Origin: Variovorax paradoxus
Lineage (GTDB): Bacteria > Pseudomonadota > Gammaproteobacteria > Burkholderiales > Burkholderiaceae_C
Direction: 5' to 3'
Assembly (NCBI RefSeq): GCF_009498455.1
Contig: NZ_CP045644.1
Location: forward strand, 7,195,001-7,259,000
DNA: 64,000 nt
Made by a program: the position numbers and the translations under genes
The notes under the pieces: generated by a model
Database searches by the model: none
What the model saw: only the letters and a program-made list of their open reading frames with translations
What the model was told of the DNA's origin: nothing
Part shown: positions 15,992-26,512 of the stretch, in pieces
How the letters are laid out: every line of letters begins with the position of its first letter
Numbering within the stretch: position 1 is the stretch's first letter

Positions 15992-18900
15992 ACCAGCACC
16001 CGCTCGATGCCGCCCTGATTGGCGGCGGCCACGTACTTCGGCATCCAGTCGTCGCCGAGCAGCTTGTTGGCCATCTCGACCACGATGTAGTCGGCTTCGA
16101 GCAGCCCGTTGTTCAGGTCGTTGCCGTAACGCGAGAGGCCTTGCAGGCAGCTCGGGCAGCTGGTGAGGATCTTCACGTTGTCGGTCGCGCCGACCTGGCC
16201 GGCGTCGCGCAGCGCGGCCTCGCCCTTCTTCAGCTCTTCTTCCTTGCGGAAGCGGATCTGCGTCGAGATGTCGGGCCGCGACACACCCAGCGTGCCCGAC
16301 TCGCCGCAGCAGCGGTCGTTCTTGAGCACGTTGTCGCCGACCAGCGCCTTCACGGTCTTCATCGGGTCCTGCAGCTTCATCGGCGAATGGCAGGGGTCGT
16401 GGTACAGGTAGCCGCCACCGCCGGCATCGGCGAGCGTGATGCCCTTTTCGAGCAGGTACTCGTGGATGTCGATGATCCGGCAGCCCGGGAAGATCTTGTC
16501 GAACTGGTAGCCCTGCAGCTGGTCGTAGCAGGTGCCGCAGCTCACCACCACCGTCTTGATGTCCAGGTAGTTGAGCGTGTTGGCGACGCGGTGGAAGAGC
16601 ACGCGGTTGTCCGTGATCATCTTCTCGGCTTTGTCGAACTGGCCGCTGCCGCGTTGCGGGTAACCGCAGCACAGGTAGCCCGGCGGCAGCACCGTCTGCA
16701 CGCCCGCATGCCAGAGCATCGCCTGCGTGGCCAAGCCGACCTGCGAGAACAGCCGCTCCGACCCGCAGCCCGGGAAGTAGAAGACCGCCTCGGTTTCCGA
16801 AGTGGTCGTCTTCGGGTCGCGAATGATCGGCACGTAGTCGGCATCCTCGATGTCGAGCAGCGCGCGCGCCGTTTTCTTCGGCAGGTTGCCCGGCATCTTC
16901 TTGTTGATGAAGTGGATCACCTGCTCCTTGATCGGCGCAGGGCCCAGCGTGGCCGGCGGCGCGCCGGTCTGCTTCTTCGCGAGACGGCTCAACAGGTCGT
17001 TGGCCAGGCGCTGCGCCTTGAAGCCCACGCCCACCATGCCCGCGCGCACCGCCTTGATGGTCTGCGGGTTGGTCGCGTTCAGGAAGAACATCGCGGCCGC
17101 GTTGCCGGGGCGGAAGCTCTTCTGGCCCATCTTGCGCAGCAGGTTGCGCATGTTCATCGACACGTCGCCGAAGTCGATCTTCACGGGGCACGGCGTGAGG
17201 CACTTGTGGCACACGGTGCAGTGGTCGGCCACGTCCTCGAACTCTTCCCAGTGCTTGATGCTGATGCCGCGCCGCGTCTGCTCTTCGTAGAGGAAGGCCT
17301 CCACCAGCAGCGAGGTCGCGAGGATCTTGTTGCGCGGGCTGTACAGCAGGTTGGCGCGCGGCACGTGCGTGGCGCACACCGGCTTGCACTTGCCGCAGCG
17401 CAGGCAGTCCTTCACGCTGTCGGCAATGGCGCCGATGTCGCTCTGCTGCATGATCAATGACTCGTGCCCCATGAGACCGAAGCTCGGCGTGTAGGCGTTG
17501 GTCAGGTCAGCGTGCAGCGTCTGCGTCTGCGCCTGCCCCGCGGGCGCGCGCAGCAGCTTGCCCTTGTTGAAGCGGCCTTCGGGGTCGACGCGGGCCTTGT
17601 ATTCGGTGAAGGGACGCAGCTCTTCATCACTGAGGAACTCGAGCTTGGTGATGCCGATGCCGTGCTCTCCGGAGATCACGCCGTCCAGGCTGCGTGCCAG
17701 CGCCATGATGCGCACCACCGCGGCATGCGCGGTCTGCAGCATCTCGTAGTTGTCGCTGTTCACGGGCAGATTGGTGTGCACGTTGCCGTCGCCCGCGTGC
17801 ATGTGCAGCGCGACCCACACGCGGCCCTTGAGCACCTGCTTGTGGATGGCGGTGCACTCGGCCAGGATCGGCCCGAACTCGGCGCCCGAAAAAATCTCTT
17901 GCAACGGCTGGCGCAGCTGGGTCTTCCAGCTTGCGCGCAAGGTGTGGTCCTGCAGTTGCGGGAACAGCGTGTCGACGTTCTGCAGCCAACCAGCCCACAG
18001 CGCGCGCACGTCGTGCACCAGCGCCACGGCCTGCGCCACGCGGTCTTCGAGCAGCTCGGCCGCCGGGATCTCGTGCGCGTCGTCGGTCTTGCCCAGCGGC
18101 AGGTTGCCACGCGTGAAGAACGCTTCGAGCGCGTCGGTGAGCGCCAGCTTGTTCTGCAGCGACAGCTCGATGTTGATGCGCTCGATGCCGTCGCTGTACT
18201 CGGCCATGCGCGGCAGCGGAATCACCACGTCTTCGTTGATCTTGAAGGCGTTGGTGTGCTTGCTGATGGCGGCCGTGCGCTTGCGGTCGAGCCAGAATTT
18301 CTTGCGCGCCTCGGGGCTGATGGCAATGAAGCCTTCGCCGCTGCGCGAGTTGGCGATGCGCACCACTTCCGAGGTGACGCGCGCCACCGCATCGGCGTCG
18401 TCGCCCGCGATGTCGCCGAACAGCACCATCTTCGGCAGGCCGCCGTGCTTCTTCGATTTGGTGGCGTAGCCGACTGCCTTGAGGTAGCGGTCGTCCAAGT
18501 GCTCGAGGCCGGCCAGCAGCACGCCCGAGCGCTTCTGCTCGGCGAACATGAAGTCCTTGATCTCGACGATGCTGGGCACCGCGTCTTTCGCGTTGCCGAA
18601 GAACTCCAGGCACACGGTGCGCGTGTGCGCCGGCATCTTGTGCACCACCCAGCGGCAGCTGGTGATGAGGCCGTCGCAGCCTTCCTTCTGGATGCCCGGC
18701 AGGCCCGAGAGGAACTTGTCGGTCACGTCCTTGCCCAGGCCCTCCTTGCGGAAGGTCTTGCCGGGAATGTCGAGGCGCTCGGTGCGCAGCGGGGTCTTGC
18801 CGTCGGCGGCGTAGTACTGCAGCTCGAACACGGCGCTCTCGGCGTCGTGGATCTTGCCCAGGTTGTGGCCGATGCGGGTCACTTCGAGCCATTCGGCCTG

Positions 18901-19872
18901 CGGCGTGACCATGCGCCACGAGGCGAGGTTGTCGAGTGCCGTGCCCCAGAGCACGGCCTTCTTGCCGCCGGCGTTCATGGCGACGTTGCCGCCGACGCAC
19001 GAGGCCTCGGCGGAGGTCGGGTCGACCGCGAACACGAAGCCCGCGCGCTCGGCTGCATCAGCCACGCGCTGGGTGACCACGCCGGCCTCGGTCCAGATGG
19101 TGGGCACGGGGTGATCCAAGCCGGGCATCGAGATGTGCTCAACCTCGGTCATGGCCTCGAGCTTCTCGGTGTTGATGACCACGCTCTTCCAGGTCAGCGG
19201 AATCGCGCCGCCGGTGTAGCCGGTGCCGCCTCCGCGCGGAATGATGGTCAGGCCCAGTTCGATGCAGCCCTTGACCAAGAGCGCCATCTCGACCTCGGTG
19301 TCGGGGCACAGCACGACGAACGGGTACTCGACGCGCCAGTCGGTGGCGTCGGTCACGTGCGACACGCGCGAGAGGCCATCGAACTTGATGTTGTCCTTGG
19401 CCGTGAGCCGGCGCAGCACGCGCGTGGCCTTGCGGCGCAGGGCGGCGACTTCGCGGAAGGTCTCGTCGAAGGCGGCGACCGCCTGGCTGACGAGGCCGGT
19501 GAGCTCGCCCACCAGCTGGTCGCGCGGCAGGTCGCTGTCGGGGGTGCGGCGCTTCTGCACTTCGCCCAGGCGGTGGCGCAGGGCGTCGACCAGCTGGCCG
19601 CGGCGGCGCGGGTTGTCGAGCAGGTCGTCGACGAGGTAGGGGTTGCGCTGCACGACCCAGATGTCGCCCAGCACCTCGTAGAGCATGCGCGCGGATCGGC
19701 CGGTGCGGCGCTCGGCGCGCAGGGTCTGCAGCAGGTCCCAGCCGCGTTCGCCCAAGAGGCGAAGCACGATCTCCCGGTCGGAGAAGCTGGTGTAGTTGTA
19801 CGGGATCTCGCGCAGTCGTACAGGCTCTGCGGCCTGTGACAACAGCGTATTCAACGCAGTCGGAGCATTCAT
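15988..19872 (-). CDS. Giant DUF3683/FAD-binding/4Fe-4S/CCG oxidoreductase
   Basis: A 1294-residue fusion. Residues 20-110 are a DUF3683-like N-terminus. About 175-420 is an FAD-binding (PCMH-type) domain with [17 protein letters not shown]. About 480-790 is the FAD-oxidase C-terminal domain with [13 protein letters not shown]. Around 822 and 886 are two ferredoxin-type clusters ([24 protein letters not shown]). About 1000-1260 holds two CCG modules (CCGYPQRG near 1069, CCGESGTLG near 1190) like those of GlpC/HdrB. This joins in one chain what glycolate or D-lactate dehydrogenases make from separate subunits. It probably oxidises a 2-hydroxy acid at the membrane and passes electrons toward quinone; the substrate is inferred only from family. 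The HIT gene overlaps its end. Confidence 0.9.
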   Translation of the reverse strand: MNAPTALNTLLSQAAEPVRLREIPYNYTSFSDREIVLRLLGERGWDLLQTLRAERRTGRSARMLYEVLGDIWVVQRNPYLVDDLLDNPRRRGQLVDALRHRLGEVQKRRTPDSDLPRDQLVGELTGLVSQAVAAFDETFREVAALRRKATRVLRRLTAKDNIKFDGLSRVSHVTDATDWRVEYPFVVLCPDTEVEMALLVKGCIELGLTIIPRGGGTGYTGGAIPLTWKSVVINTEKLEAMTEVEHISMPGLDHPVPTIWTEAGVVTQRVADAAERAGFVFAVDPTSAEASCVGGNVAMNAGGKKAVLWGTALDNLASWRMVTPQAEWLEVTRIGHNLGKIHDAESAVFELQYYAADGKTPLRTERLDIPGKTFRKEGLGKDVTDKFLSGLPGIQKEGCDGLITSCRWVVHKMPAHTRTVCLEFFGNAKDAVPSIVEIKDFMFAEQKRSGVLLAGLEHLDDRYLKAVGYATKSKKHGGLPKMVLFGDIAGDDADAVARVTSEVVRIANSRSGEGFIAISPEARKKFWLDRKRTAAISKHTNAFKINEDVVIPLPRMAEYSDGIERINIELSLQNKLALTDALEAFFTRGNLPLGKTDDAHEIPAAELLEDRVAQAVALVHDVRALWAGWLQNVDTLFPQLQDHTLRASWKTQLRQPLQEIFSGAEFGPILAECTAIHKQVLKGRVWVALHMHAGDGNVHTNLPVNSDNYEMLQTAHAAVVRIMALARSLDGVISGEHGIGITKLEFLSDEELRPFTEYKARVDPEGRFNKGKLLRAPAGQAQTQTLHADLTNAYTPSFGLMGHESLIMQQSDIGAIADSVKDCLRCGKCKPVCATHVPRANLLYSPRNKILATSLLVEAFLYEEQTRRGISIKHWEEFEDVADHCTVCHKCLTPCPVKIDFGDVSMNMRNLLRKMGQKSFRPGNAAAMFFLNATNPQTIKAVRAGMVGVGFKAQRLANDLLSRLAKKQTGAPPATLGPAPIKEQVIHFINKKMPGNLPKKTARALLDIEDADYVPIIRDPKTTTSETEAVFYFPGCGSERLFSQVGLATQAMLWHAGVQTVLPPGYLCCGYPQRGSGQFDKAEKMITDNRVLFHRVANTLNYLDIKTVVVSCGTCYDQLQGYQFDKIFPGCRIIDIHEYLLEKGITLADAGGGGYLYHDPCHSPMKLQDPMKTVKALVGDNVLKNDRCCGESGTLGVSRPDISTQIRFRKEEELKKGEAALRDAGQVGATDNVKILTSCPSCLQGLSRYGNDLNNGLLEADYIVVEMANKLLGDDWMPKYVAAANQGGIERVLV

Positions 19873-20011
19873 CGGGTGGGGCCCTTGGCCAGGCGCTGCG
19901 CGCCCATGTAGCCGGGGGGTGGATTTTAGGGCAGGCCTTGGGGTCTTTGCCCTTCCCGTTCCGCTATTCCCTATGGCAGGCCCGATGCCTGCATTGACGT
20001 GGGGCCGTCGG

Positions 20012-20045
20012 CCCTCACCCCGCCCTCTCCCGGCGGGAGAGGGAG
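20012..20045. repeat. REP-like palindromic intergenic element
   Basis: CCCTCACCCCGCCCTCTCCC followed by its near-complement GGCGGGAGAGGGAG, with a 10-base perfect stem (20023-20032 with 20034-20043). Elements of the form CCCTCACCCC...CTCTCCC-GGGAGAGGG are widely scattered between genes in many Proteobacteria. It lies just after the serA-like stop, where it could protect or end that transcript. Copy number elsewhere in the genome cannot be seen here. Confidence 0.6.
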
Positions 20046-20058
20046 AAAGACAAAGGGC

Positions 20059-21291
20059 TTAGAACAGCACGCGGCTGCGGATCGTCCCGTTCACCTTGGC
20101 CAGCTTCTCCAGCGCCAGGTCGGACGAGGCGGCGTCGATGTCCATCACGACGTAGCCGACCTTCTCGTTGGTCTGCAGGAACTGGGACGAGATGTTGATG
20201 TTGTTGTCCGAGAAGATCTTGTTGATCTCGGACAGCACGCCCGGCACGTTGCGGTGGATGTGCAGCAGGCGGTGCTTGCCCGGGTGCGCCGGCAGCGCCA
20301 CTTCGGGGAAGTTGACCGACGAGGTTGAGGTGCCGTTGTCGCTGTACTTGACCAGCTTCTCGGCCACTTCGAGCCCGATGTTGGCCTGCGCCTCCATGGT
20401 CGAGCCGCCGATGTGCGGCGTGAGGATCACGTTGTCCAGCCCGCGCAGCGGCGACTGGAACTCGTCCTTGTTGGTGCGCGGCTCGACCGGGAACACGTCG
20501 ATCGCGGCGCCCAGCAGCTTCTTGCTCTTCAGGGCATCGGCCAGCGGCTCGATTTCGACCACGGTGCCGCGCGAGGCATTGATCAGGATCGATCCCGGCT
20601 TCATGGCGGCGATCTCGGGCGCGCCGATCATCCATTGCGTGGCCTGCGTCTCGGGCACGTGCAGGGTCACGATGTCGCTCTGGGCCAGCAGCTGGTGCAG
20701 CTCGCGCACCTGGCGGGCGTTGCCCAGCGGCAGCTTCGTGACCACGTCGTAAAAGGCCACGTGCATGCCCAGCGCCTCGGCCAGCACCGACAGCTGCGCG
20801 CCGATCGAGCCGTAGCCCACGATGCCCAGCGTCTTGCCGCGGATTTCAAAAGCGTTGTCGGCCGACTTGAGCCAGCCGCCGCGGTGCGCCACGGCGCTCT
20901 TCTCGGGCACGCCGCGCAGCAGCAGGATGGCTTCGGCCAGCACCAGCTCGGCCACCGAGCGGGTGTTGGAATACGGGGCGTTGAACACGGCCACGCCGTG
21001 TTCGCGGGCGGCTTCGAGGTCGACCTGGTTGGTGCCGATGCAGAAGCACCCGGCCGCCACCAGCTTGTGCGCGGCAGCGAACACCTCGGCCGTCAGCTGG
21101 GTGCGCGAGCGGATGCCCACGAAGTGCACGTCGGCGATCTTGGCCTTGAGTTCGGCGTCGGGCAGCGCACCCGGCAGCGCCTCGATGTTGGTGTAGCCGG
21201 CGGCGCGCAGCACCTCCACGGCCGAGGGGTGGATGCCTTCGAGCAAAAGGAACTTGATCCTGCTTTTGTCGAGGGAGGTTTTGCTGCTCAT
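20059..21291 (-). CDS. serA: D-3-phosphoglycerate dehydrogenase with ACT domain
   Basis: A 410-residue D-2-hydroxyacid dehydrogenase of the E. coli SerA type. It has the substrate domain (IKFLLLEGIHPSAVEVLRAAG), the NAD fold with KTLGIVGYGSIGAQLSVLAE, a catalytic Arg in NASRGTVVEIE, and catalytic His in TPHIGGST. The C-terminal ACT domain (HRNVPGVLSEINKIFSDNNI) normally senses serine. It catalyses the first step of serine synthesis. The start at 21291 (MSSKTSLDKS) fits the family; the longer ATG form adds unconserved residues. It is divergent from ugpB across a 228-base region holding both promoters. The upstream Shine-Dalgarno is weak. Confidence 0.94.
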   Translation of the reverse strand: MSSKTSLDKSRIKFLLLEGIHPSAVEVLRAAGYTNIEALPGALPDAELKAKIADVHFVGIRSRTQLTAEVFAAAHKLVAAGCFCIGTNQVDLEAAREHGVAVFNAPYSNTRSVAELVLAEAILLLRGVPEKSAVAHRGGWLKSADNAFEIRGKTLGIVGYGSIGAQLSVLAEALGMHVAFYDVVTKLPLGNARQVRELHQLLAQSDIVTLHVPETQATQWMIGAPEIAAMKPGSILINASRGTVVEIEPLADALKSKKLLGAAIDVFPVEPRTNKDEFQSPLRGLDNVILTPHIGGSTMEAQANIGLEVAEKLVKYSDNGTSTSSVNFPEVALPAHPGKHRLLHIHRNVPGVLSEINKIFSDNNINISSQFLQTNEKVGYVVMDIDAASSDLALEKLAKVNGTIRSRVLF

Positions 21292-21519
21292 GGCGTACTC
21301 AGGAAGACCCCGGCCATGGCGACAAGCTAGGCCAGAAAAAGGGGAGGACGATGCTAGCATGGTGCAGCGCAGCAAGCGCCCCGCAGCCCGCGCCGGGCTT
21401 GACGCTAAAGGGGTTTCCCCGATTGGAATAGCCCCCGGGTCCGTGCCTCAATGTGACGCGGCTGTGTCACGCACATGCCCTAGCATTCGCGCTTTCCATT
21501 TTTTCCCCGAGGAGACTTC

Positions 21520-22830
21520 ATGCGATTCAAGACGCTCGCGTTGGCATCGGCGCTGGCCGCCACGCTGTTCAATGCAGCCCAGGCCCAGACCGAAATCCAG
21601 TGGTGGCATTCCATGACCGCCGTCAACAACGAGTGGGTCAACGACCTGGCCAAGCAGTTCAACGAAAGCCAGAAAGACTACAAGATCGTCCCGACCTTCA
21701 AGGGCACGTACGACGAATCCATGACGGCCTCGATCGCGGCCTTCCGCGCCGGCAACGCACCGCACATCCTGCAGGTGTTCGAAGTGGGCACCGCCACCAT
21801 GATGGCCAGCAAGGGCGCGATCATTCCGGTCGGCCAGGTCATGAAGGACGCGGGCGAGAAGTTCGACCCGGCCGCCTACATCCCCGCCGTGGCCGGTTAC
21901 TACACCGCCCCCAACGGCCAGATGCTGAGCTTCCCGTTCAACAGCTCGACCACGATCTTCTACATCAACAAGGACGCCTTCAAGGCGGCCGGCCTGCCCA
22001 CCGACAAGGCGCCGGCCACCTGGCCCGAAGTGGTGGCCGCCGCCGCCAAGCTCAAGGCCAGCGGCCACAAGTGCCCGTTCACCACGGCCTGGCAGAACTG
22101 GACGCAGGTCGAGAGCTTCTCGGCCTGGCACAACGTGGAGTTCGCGAGCAAGGCCAACGGCCTGCAGGGCCTGGACGCGCGCCTGAAGGTGAATTCGCCG
22201 CTGCACCAGCGCCACATCGAGAACCTGGCCAGCATGTCCAAGCAGGGCCTGTTCATCTACAAGGGCCGCGGCAACGTGCCTGAAGCGTCGTTCGTGTCGG
22301 GCGAGTGCGCCATGATCAACACGTCCTCGGGCTTCTACGGCAACGTGGCCAAGAACGCCAAGTTCGCCTACGGCCTGGCGCCCCTGCCTTACTACCCGGA
22401 CGTGCCGGGCGCACCGCAGAACACCGTGATCGGCGGCGCCAGCCTGTGGGTCATGTCGGGCAAGAAGGCCGCCGAGTACAAGGGCGTGGCCAAGTTCTTC
22501 AGCTTCATCTCGACGCCTGAAGTGCAGTCCGCCAGCCACAAGCGCACCGGCTACCTGCCGGTGACCACCGCGTCGTACAAGCTCACCGAAGACTCGGGCT
22601 TCTACAAGCAGAACCCCGGCACCGACGTGGCCGTGACGCAGATGATCCGCAAGGTCACCGACAAGAGCCGCGGCATCCGCCTGGGCAACTACGTGCAGAT
22701 CCGCGCCATCGAGGACGAAGAGCTCGAACAGGTCTGGGGCGGCAAGAAGACCGCCAAGGAAGCCCTCGATTCGATCGTGACCCGCGGCAACGAACAGCTC
22801 GAACGCTTCCAAAAGGCGAACAAAAGCTAA
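21520..22830 (+). CDS. ugpB: sn-glycerol-3-phosphate ABC transporter, substrate-binding protein
   Basis: A 436-residue periplasmic binding protein. Residues 1-22 are a signal peptide (LFNAAQA-Q). The mature start TEIQWWHSMT, with KGTYDESMTASIAAFRAGN and INTSSGFYGNVAK, matches UgpB, which binds glycerol-3-phosphate or glycerophosphodiesters. GAGGAG lies 8-10 bases before the ATG. It is first in ugpBAECQ, and a strong hairpin with a T-run separates it from ugpA, which would give excess binding protein over the membrane complex. Two TGTG-type half sites at 21452-21469, spaced 11 bases apart, faintly recall a Pho box, but the match is too poor to call. Confidence 0.95.
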   Translation: MRFKTLALASALAATLFNAAQAQTEIQWWHSMTAVNNEWVNDLAKQFNESQKDYKIVPTFKGTYDESMTASIAAFRAGNAPHILQVFEVGTATMMASKGAIIPVGQVMKDAGEKFDPAAYIPAVAGYYTAPNGQMLSFPFNSSTTIFYINKDAFKAAGLPTDKAPATWPEVVAAAAKLKASGHKCPFTTAWQNWTQVESFSAWHNVEFASKANGLQGLDARLKVNSPLHQRHIENLASMSKQGLFIYKGRGNVPEASFVSGECAMINTSSGFYGNVAKNAKFAYGLAPLPYYPDVPGAPQNTVIGGASLWVMSGKKAAEYKGVAKFFSFISTPEVQSASHKRTGYLPVTTASYKLTEDSGFYKQNPGTDVAVTQMIRKVTDKSRGIRLGNYVQIRAIEDEELEQVWGGKKTAKEALDSIVTRGNEQLERFQKANKS

Positions 22831-22867
22831 CGATTGAAGTTCCGGGCTCCGTGTCCGGCTAATATCG

Positions 22868-22915
22868 CCCGCCCCCGCACGCCCTTGTTCAAGGGCGTGC
22901 CGGGCGGGATTTTTT
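22868..22915 (+). terminator. Intercistronic terminator/attenuator between ugpB and ugpA
   Basis: Nested stems: an inner pair GCACGCCCTT/AAGGGCGTGC (22877-22886 with 22891-22900, loop GTTC) and an outer pair CCCGCCC/GGGCGGG (22868-22874 with 22902-22908), followed by a run of six T. It fits partial termination after the highly expressed binding-protein gene. Confidence 0.85.
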
Positions 22916-22928
22916 ATGTAGAGGCTTC

Positions 22929-23810
22929 ATGGAAAAACGCGTTTTCTTTCGCTCGGGCTGGTTGCCCTGGCTGCTGCTGACACCGCAGATGGCGGTGATC
23001 CTCGTGTTTTTCTTCTGGCCGGCCGGCCAGGCGCTGTTGCAGTCGCTGCAGCAGCAGGACGCATTCGGCACGTCGGTCGAGTTCGTCGGGTTCGACAACT
23101 TCCGCCAGCTCTTCAACGACCCGGCCTATGGCGAGTCGTTCAAGACCACCGCGCTGTTCTCGGTGCTGGTGGCCGGCATCGGCATCAGCCTGTCGCTGAT
23201 GCTGGCCGTGTTCGCCGACCGCATCACCCGCGGCGGCATGTTCTACAAGACCATGCTGATCCTGCCGTACGCCGTGGCGCCCGCCGTGGCGGCCGTGCTG
23301 TGGGTCTTCATGTTCTCGCCCTCGCTGGGCGTGGTGGCCTATGCGCTGGGCAAGATCGGGATCAACTGGAACCACCTGCTCGACTCGGGCCACGCCATGA
23401 CGCTGATCGTGATGGCCTCGGTGTGGAAGCAGATCTCGTACAACTTCCTGTTCTTCCTGGCCGGGCTGCAGTCGATTCCGAAGTCGCTGATCGAGGCCGC
23501 GGCCATCGACGGCGCGCGCCCGTGGCGCCGCTTCTGGACCGTGCAGTTCCCGCTCTTGTCGCCCACCACCTTCTTCCTGCTGGTGATCAACGTGGTCTAC
23601 GCCTTCTTCGACACCTTCGCGATCGTCGATGCAGCCACGCAGGGCGGTCCGGGCAAGGACACGACCATCCTGGTCTACAAGGTCTACCACGACGGTTTCA
23701 AGGGCCTTGACCTGGGCGGTTCGGCCGCGCAGTCGGTGGTGCTGATGGTGATCGTGGTGGCGCTGACGGTCATCCAGTTCCGCTACGTCGAGAAGAAGGT
23801 GCAGTACTGA
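22929..23810 (+). CDS. ugpA: sn-glycerol-3-phosphate ABC transporter, permease UgpA
   Basis: A 293-residue inner-membrane permease with six predicted helices. It opens with a charged cytoplasmic end, then [20 protein letters not shown]. The EAA loop that contacts the ATPase is [15 protein letters not shown] ([18 protein letters not shown], residues about 185-203). It pairs with UgpE to form the channel. The stop TGA overlaps a 15-codon mini-ORF that leads into ugpE. Confidence 0.94.
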   Translation: MEKRVFFRSGWLPWLLLTPQMAVILVFFFWPAGQALLQSLQQQDAFGTSVEFVGFDNFRQLFNDPAYGESFKTTALFSVLVAGIGISLSLMLAVFADRITRGGMFYKTMLILPYAVAPAVAAVLWVFMFSPSLGVVAYALGKIGINWNHLLDSGHAMTLIVMASVWKQISYNFLFFLAGLQSIPKSLIEAAAIDGARPWRRFWTVQFPLLSPTTFFLLVINVVYAFFDTFAIVDAATQGGPGKDTTILVYKVYHDGFKGLDLGGSAAQSVVLMVIVVALTVIQFRYVEKKVQY

Positions 23811-23857
23811 TGAAGCAACAAGAACAACTCGAATTCGGCGGAGCGCAGCATGGTTGA
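23810..23857 (+). CDS. Possible 15-residue coupling mini-ORF between ugpA and ugpE
   Basis: The ATG at 23810 shares its first base with the ugpA TGA stop (TGATG). The frame reads [15 protein letters not shown] and stops at 23857, just after the ugpE ATG at 23850. Ribosomes leaving ugpA could restart here and then hand on to ugpE. GGCGGAG, the ugpE ribosome-binding site, lies inside it. There is no evidence that the peptide itself matters. Confidence 0.3.
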   Translation: MKQQEQLEFGGAQHG

Positions 23858-24701
23858 GAAACGCGGCACGCAGGGCATCCTGGCCCACGTCATCATGATC
23901 CTGGGCGTGTTCATCGTCGCCTTCCCGCTCTACCTGGCGTTCGTGGCCTCCACGCACACAGCCCAGGAGATCGTGCAGGCGCCGATGCCCCTGACACCCG
24001 GCTCGAACATCGTCGACAGCTACAAGGGCGCGCTGTTCGGGCGCGAGAACAGCGCGGGTTCCAACGCCCCGGTGGCGCACATGATGTGGGTGAGCTTCGT
24101 GACGGCCATGGTCATCGCCATCGGCAAGATCACCATCTCGCTGCTGTCGGCCTTCGCCATCGTGTACTTCCGTTTCCCGTTCAAGAAGATCTGCTTCTGG
24201 GCCATCTTCGTGACGCTGATGCTGCCGGTGGAGGTGCGCATCCTGCCCACCTACAAGGTGCTGTCCGACCTGAACATGCTGAACACCTACGCGGGCCTGA
24301 CGGTGCCGCTGATCGCGTCGGCCACGGCGACCTTCCTGTTCCGCCAGTTCTTCCTCACGGTGCCCGACGAGCTCACCGAGGCGTCGCGCATGGATGGCGC
24401 GAGCCCCATGCGCTTCTTCTTCGACGTGCTGCTGCCGCTGTCGAAGACCTCGATCGCGGCGCTGTTCGTGATCCAGTTCATCTACGGCTGGAACCAGTAC
24501 CTGTGGCCGCTGCTCGCGACCACGAGCGAAGACATGTACCCCGTGGTGGTCGGCATCAAGCGAATGATTGCCGGCGGCGACGGACAGAACGAATGGAACG
24601 TCGTGATGGCCACCGCCATCCTGGCGATGCTGCCGCCCGCGCTGGTGGTGATCCTGATGCAAAAGTGGTTCGTCAAGGGCCTCGTGGACACTGAAAAATA
24701 A
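23850..24701 (+). CDS. ugpE: sn-glycerol-3-phosphate ABC transporter, permease UgpE
   Basis: A 283-residue inner-membrane permease with six predicted helices. The EAA loop reads [20 protein letters not shown] (residues about 170-190), and the last helix ends [14 protein letters not shown], the standard C-terminus of UgpE/MalG-type permeases. GGCGGAG precedes the ATG. ugpC follows two bases after the stop. It forms the translocation pore with UgpA. Confidence 0.94.
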   Translation: MVEKRGTQGILAHVIMILGVFIVAFPLYLAFVASTHTAQEIVQAPMPLTPGSNIVDSYKGALFGRENSAGSNAPVAHMMWVSFVTAMVIAIGKITISLLSAFAIVYFRFPFKKICFWAIFVTLMLPVEVRILPTYKVLSDLNMLNTYAGLTVPLIASATATFLFRQFFLTVPDELTEASRMDGASPMRFFFDVLLPLSKTSIAALFVIQFIYGWNQYLWPLLATTSEDMYPVVVGIKRMIAGGDGQNEWNVVMATAILAMLPPALVVILMQKWFVKGLVDTEK

Positions 24702-24703
24702 CT

Positions 24704-25711
<1,008 letters not shown>

Positions 25712-25714
25712 GCG

Positions 25715-26461
25715 ATGGCTGAACGCAGCCCCTGGCCCTATCCCCGCTGGGTCGCGCACCGCGGCGCCGGCAAGCTGGCGCCTGAAAACACGCTCGCCGC
25801 CTTCCGCTTCGGCGCATCGCACGGCTACCGCATGTTCGAGTGCGATGCCAAGCTCAGCGCCGACGGCGTGGTCTTTTTGATGCACGACGCCACGCTCGAC
25901 CGCACCACCAACGGCCACGGCATCGGTGGCCAGCAGGCGTGGGGCGCGCTGTCGCAGCTCGACGCCGGCGGCTGGCATTCGCGCGCCTTCGCGGGCGAGC
26001 CGCTGCCCACGCTGGAGAACCTGGCGCGCTTCTGCCGCGCCAACGCCCTGCTGCTGAACATCGAGATCAAGCCCACGCCCGGCACCGAACGCGAGACCGG
26101 CGAGGTGGTGGCACGCGAAGCCGCGCGCCTCTGGCAAGGTGCGGCCGTGCCGCCGCTGCTCACCTCGTTCCAGATCGACGCACTGAAGGGCGCCCAGGCC
26201 GTGCAACCCGAGCTGCCGCGCGGCCTGCTGCTCGACACGCTCTGGAACGGCTGGCTCGACACCGCACTGAACCTGGGTTGCCAGGCCATCGTCTGCAACC
26301 ACGCACTGTGGGACACCGCCACCGTGGCGCAGGTGCATGGCGCGGGCCTGCGCTCGCTGAGCTACACGGTGAACGACGACTGGGCCGCGCAGCGGCTCAT
26401 CGACCTGGGCACCGACGGCATCATCACCGACCGCGTCGACCTGTTCAGTCCCGCGGGCTGA
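25715..26461 (+). CDS. ugpQ: Glycerophosphodiester phosphodiesterase, cytoplasmic
   Basis: A 248-residue GDPD-fold enzyme. The catalytic pattern is clear: VAHRGAGKLAPENT (His and Glu), FECDAKLSADGVVFLMHD (Glu, Asp and the second catalytic His). It also has LLNIEIKPTPG and the C-terminal GTDGIITDRVDLF. It cleaves glycerophosphodiesters brought in by UgpBAEC to glycerol-3-phosphate and an alcohol. It lacks a signal peptide, which fits the cytoplasmic UgpQ type. It is the last gene of the ugp operon. Confidence 0.95.
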   Translation: MAERSPWPYPRWVAHRGAGKLAPENTLAAFRFGASHGYRMFECDAKLSADGVVFLMHDATLDRTTNGHGIGGQQAWGALSQLDAGGWHSRAFAGEPLPTLENLARFCRANALLLNIEIKPTPGTERETGEVVAREAARLWQGAAVPPLLTSFQIDALKGAQAVQPELPRGLLLDTLWNGWLDTALNLGCQAIVCNHALWDTATVAQVHGAGLRSLSYTVNDDWAAQRLIDLGTDGIITDRVDLFSPAG

Positions 26462-26512
26462 GGCTGCATTTCTTACCCGTTCTTACGTCATGGCGGCTTC
26501 TATGATGCGGCC

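Noticed and set aside
17464..19839. 791-codon plus-strand ORF opposite the FAD/Fe-S gene
   Set aside because: Typical GC-rich antisense frame; the minus-strand frame has all domain motifs.
21452..21469. Possible Pho box upstream of ugpB (TGTGACG-CGGC-TGTGTCA)
   Set aside because: The 11-base spacing fits, but the 7-base units do not match CTGTCAT well; it may also be read as a loose GTGAC/GTCAC palindrome. Not called.
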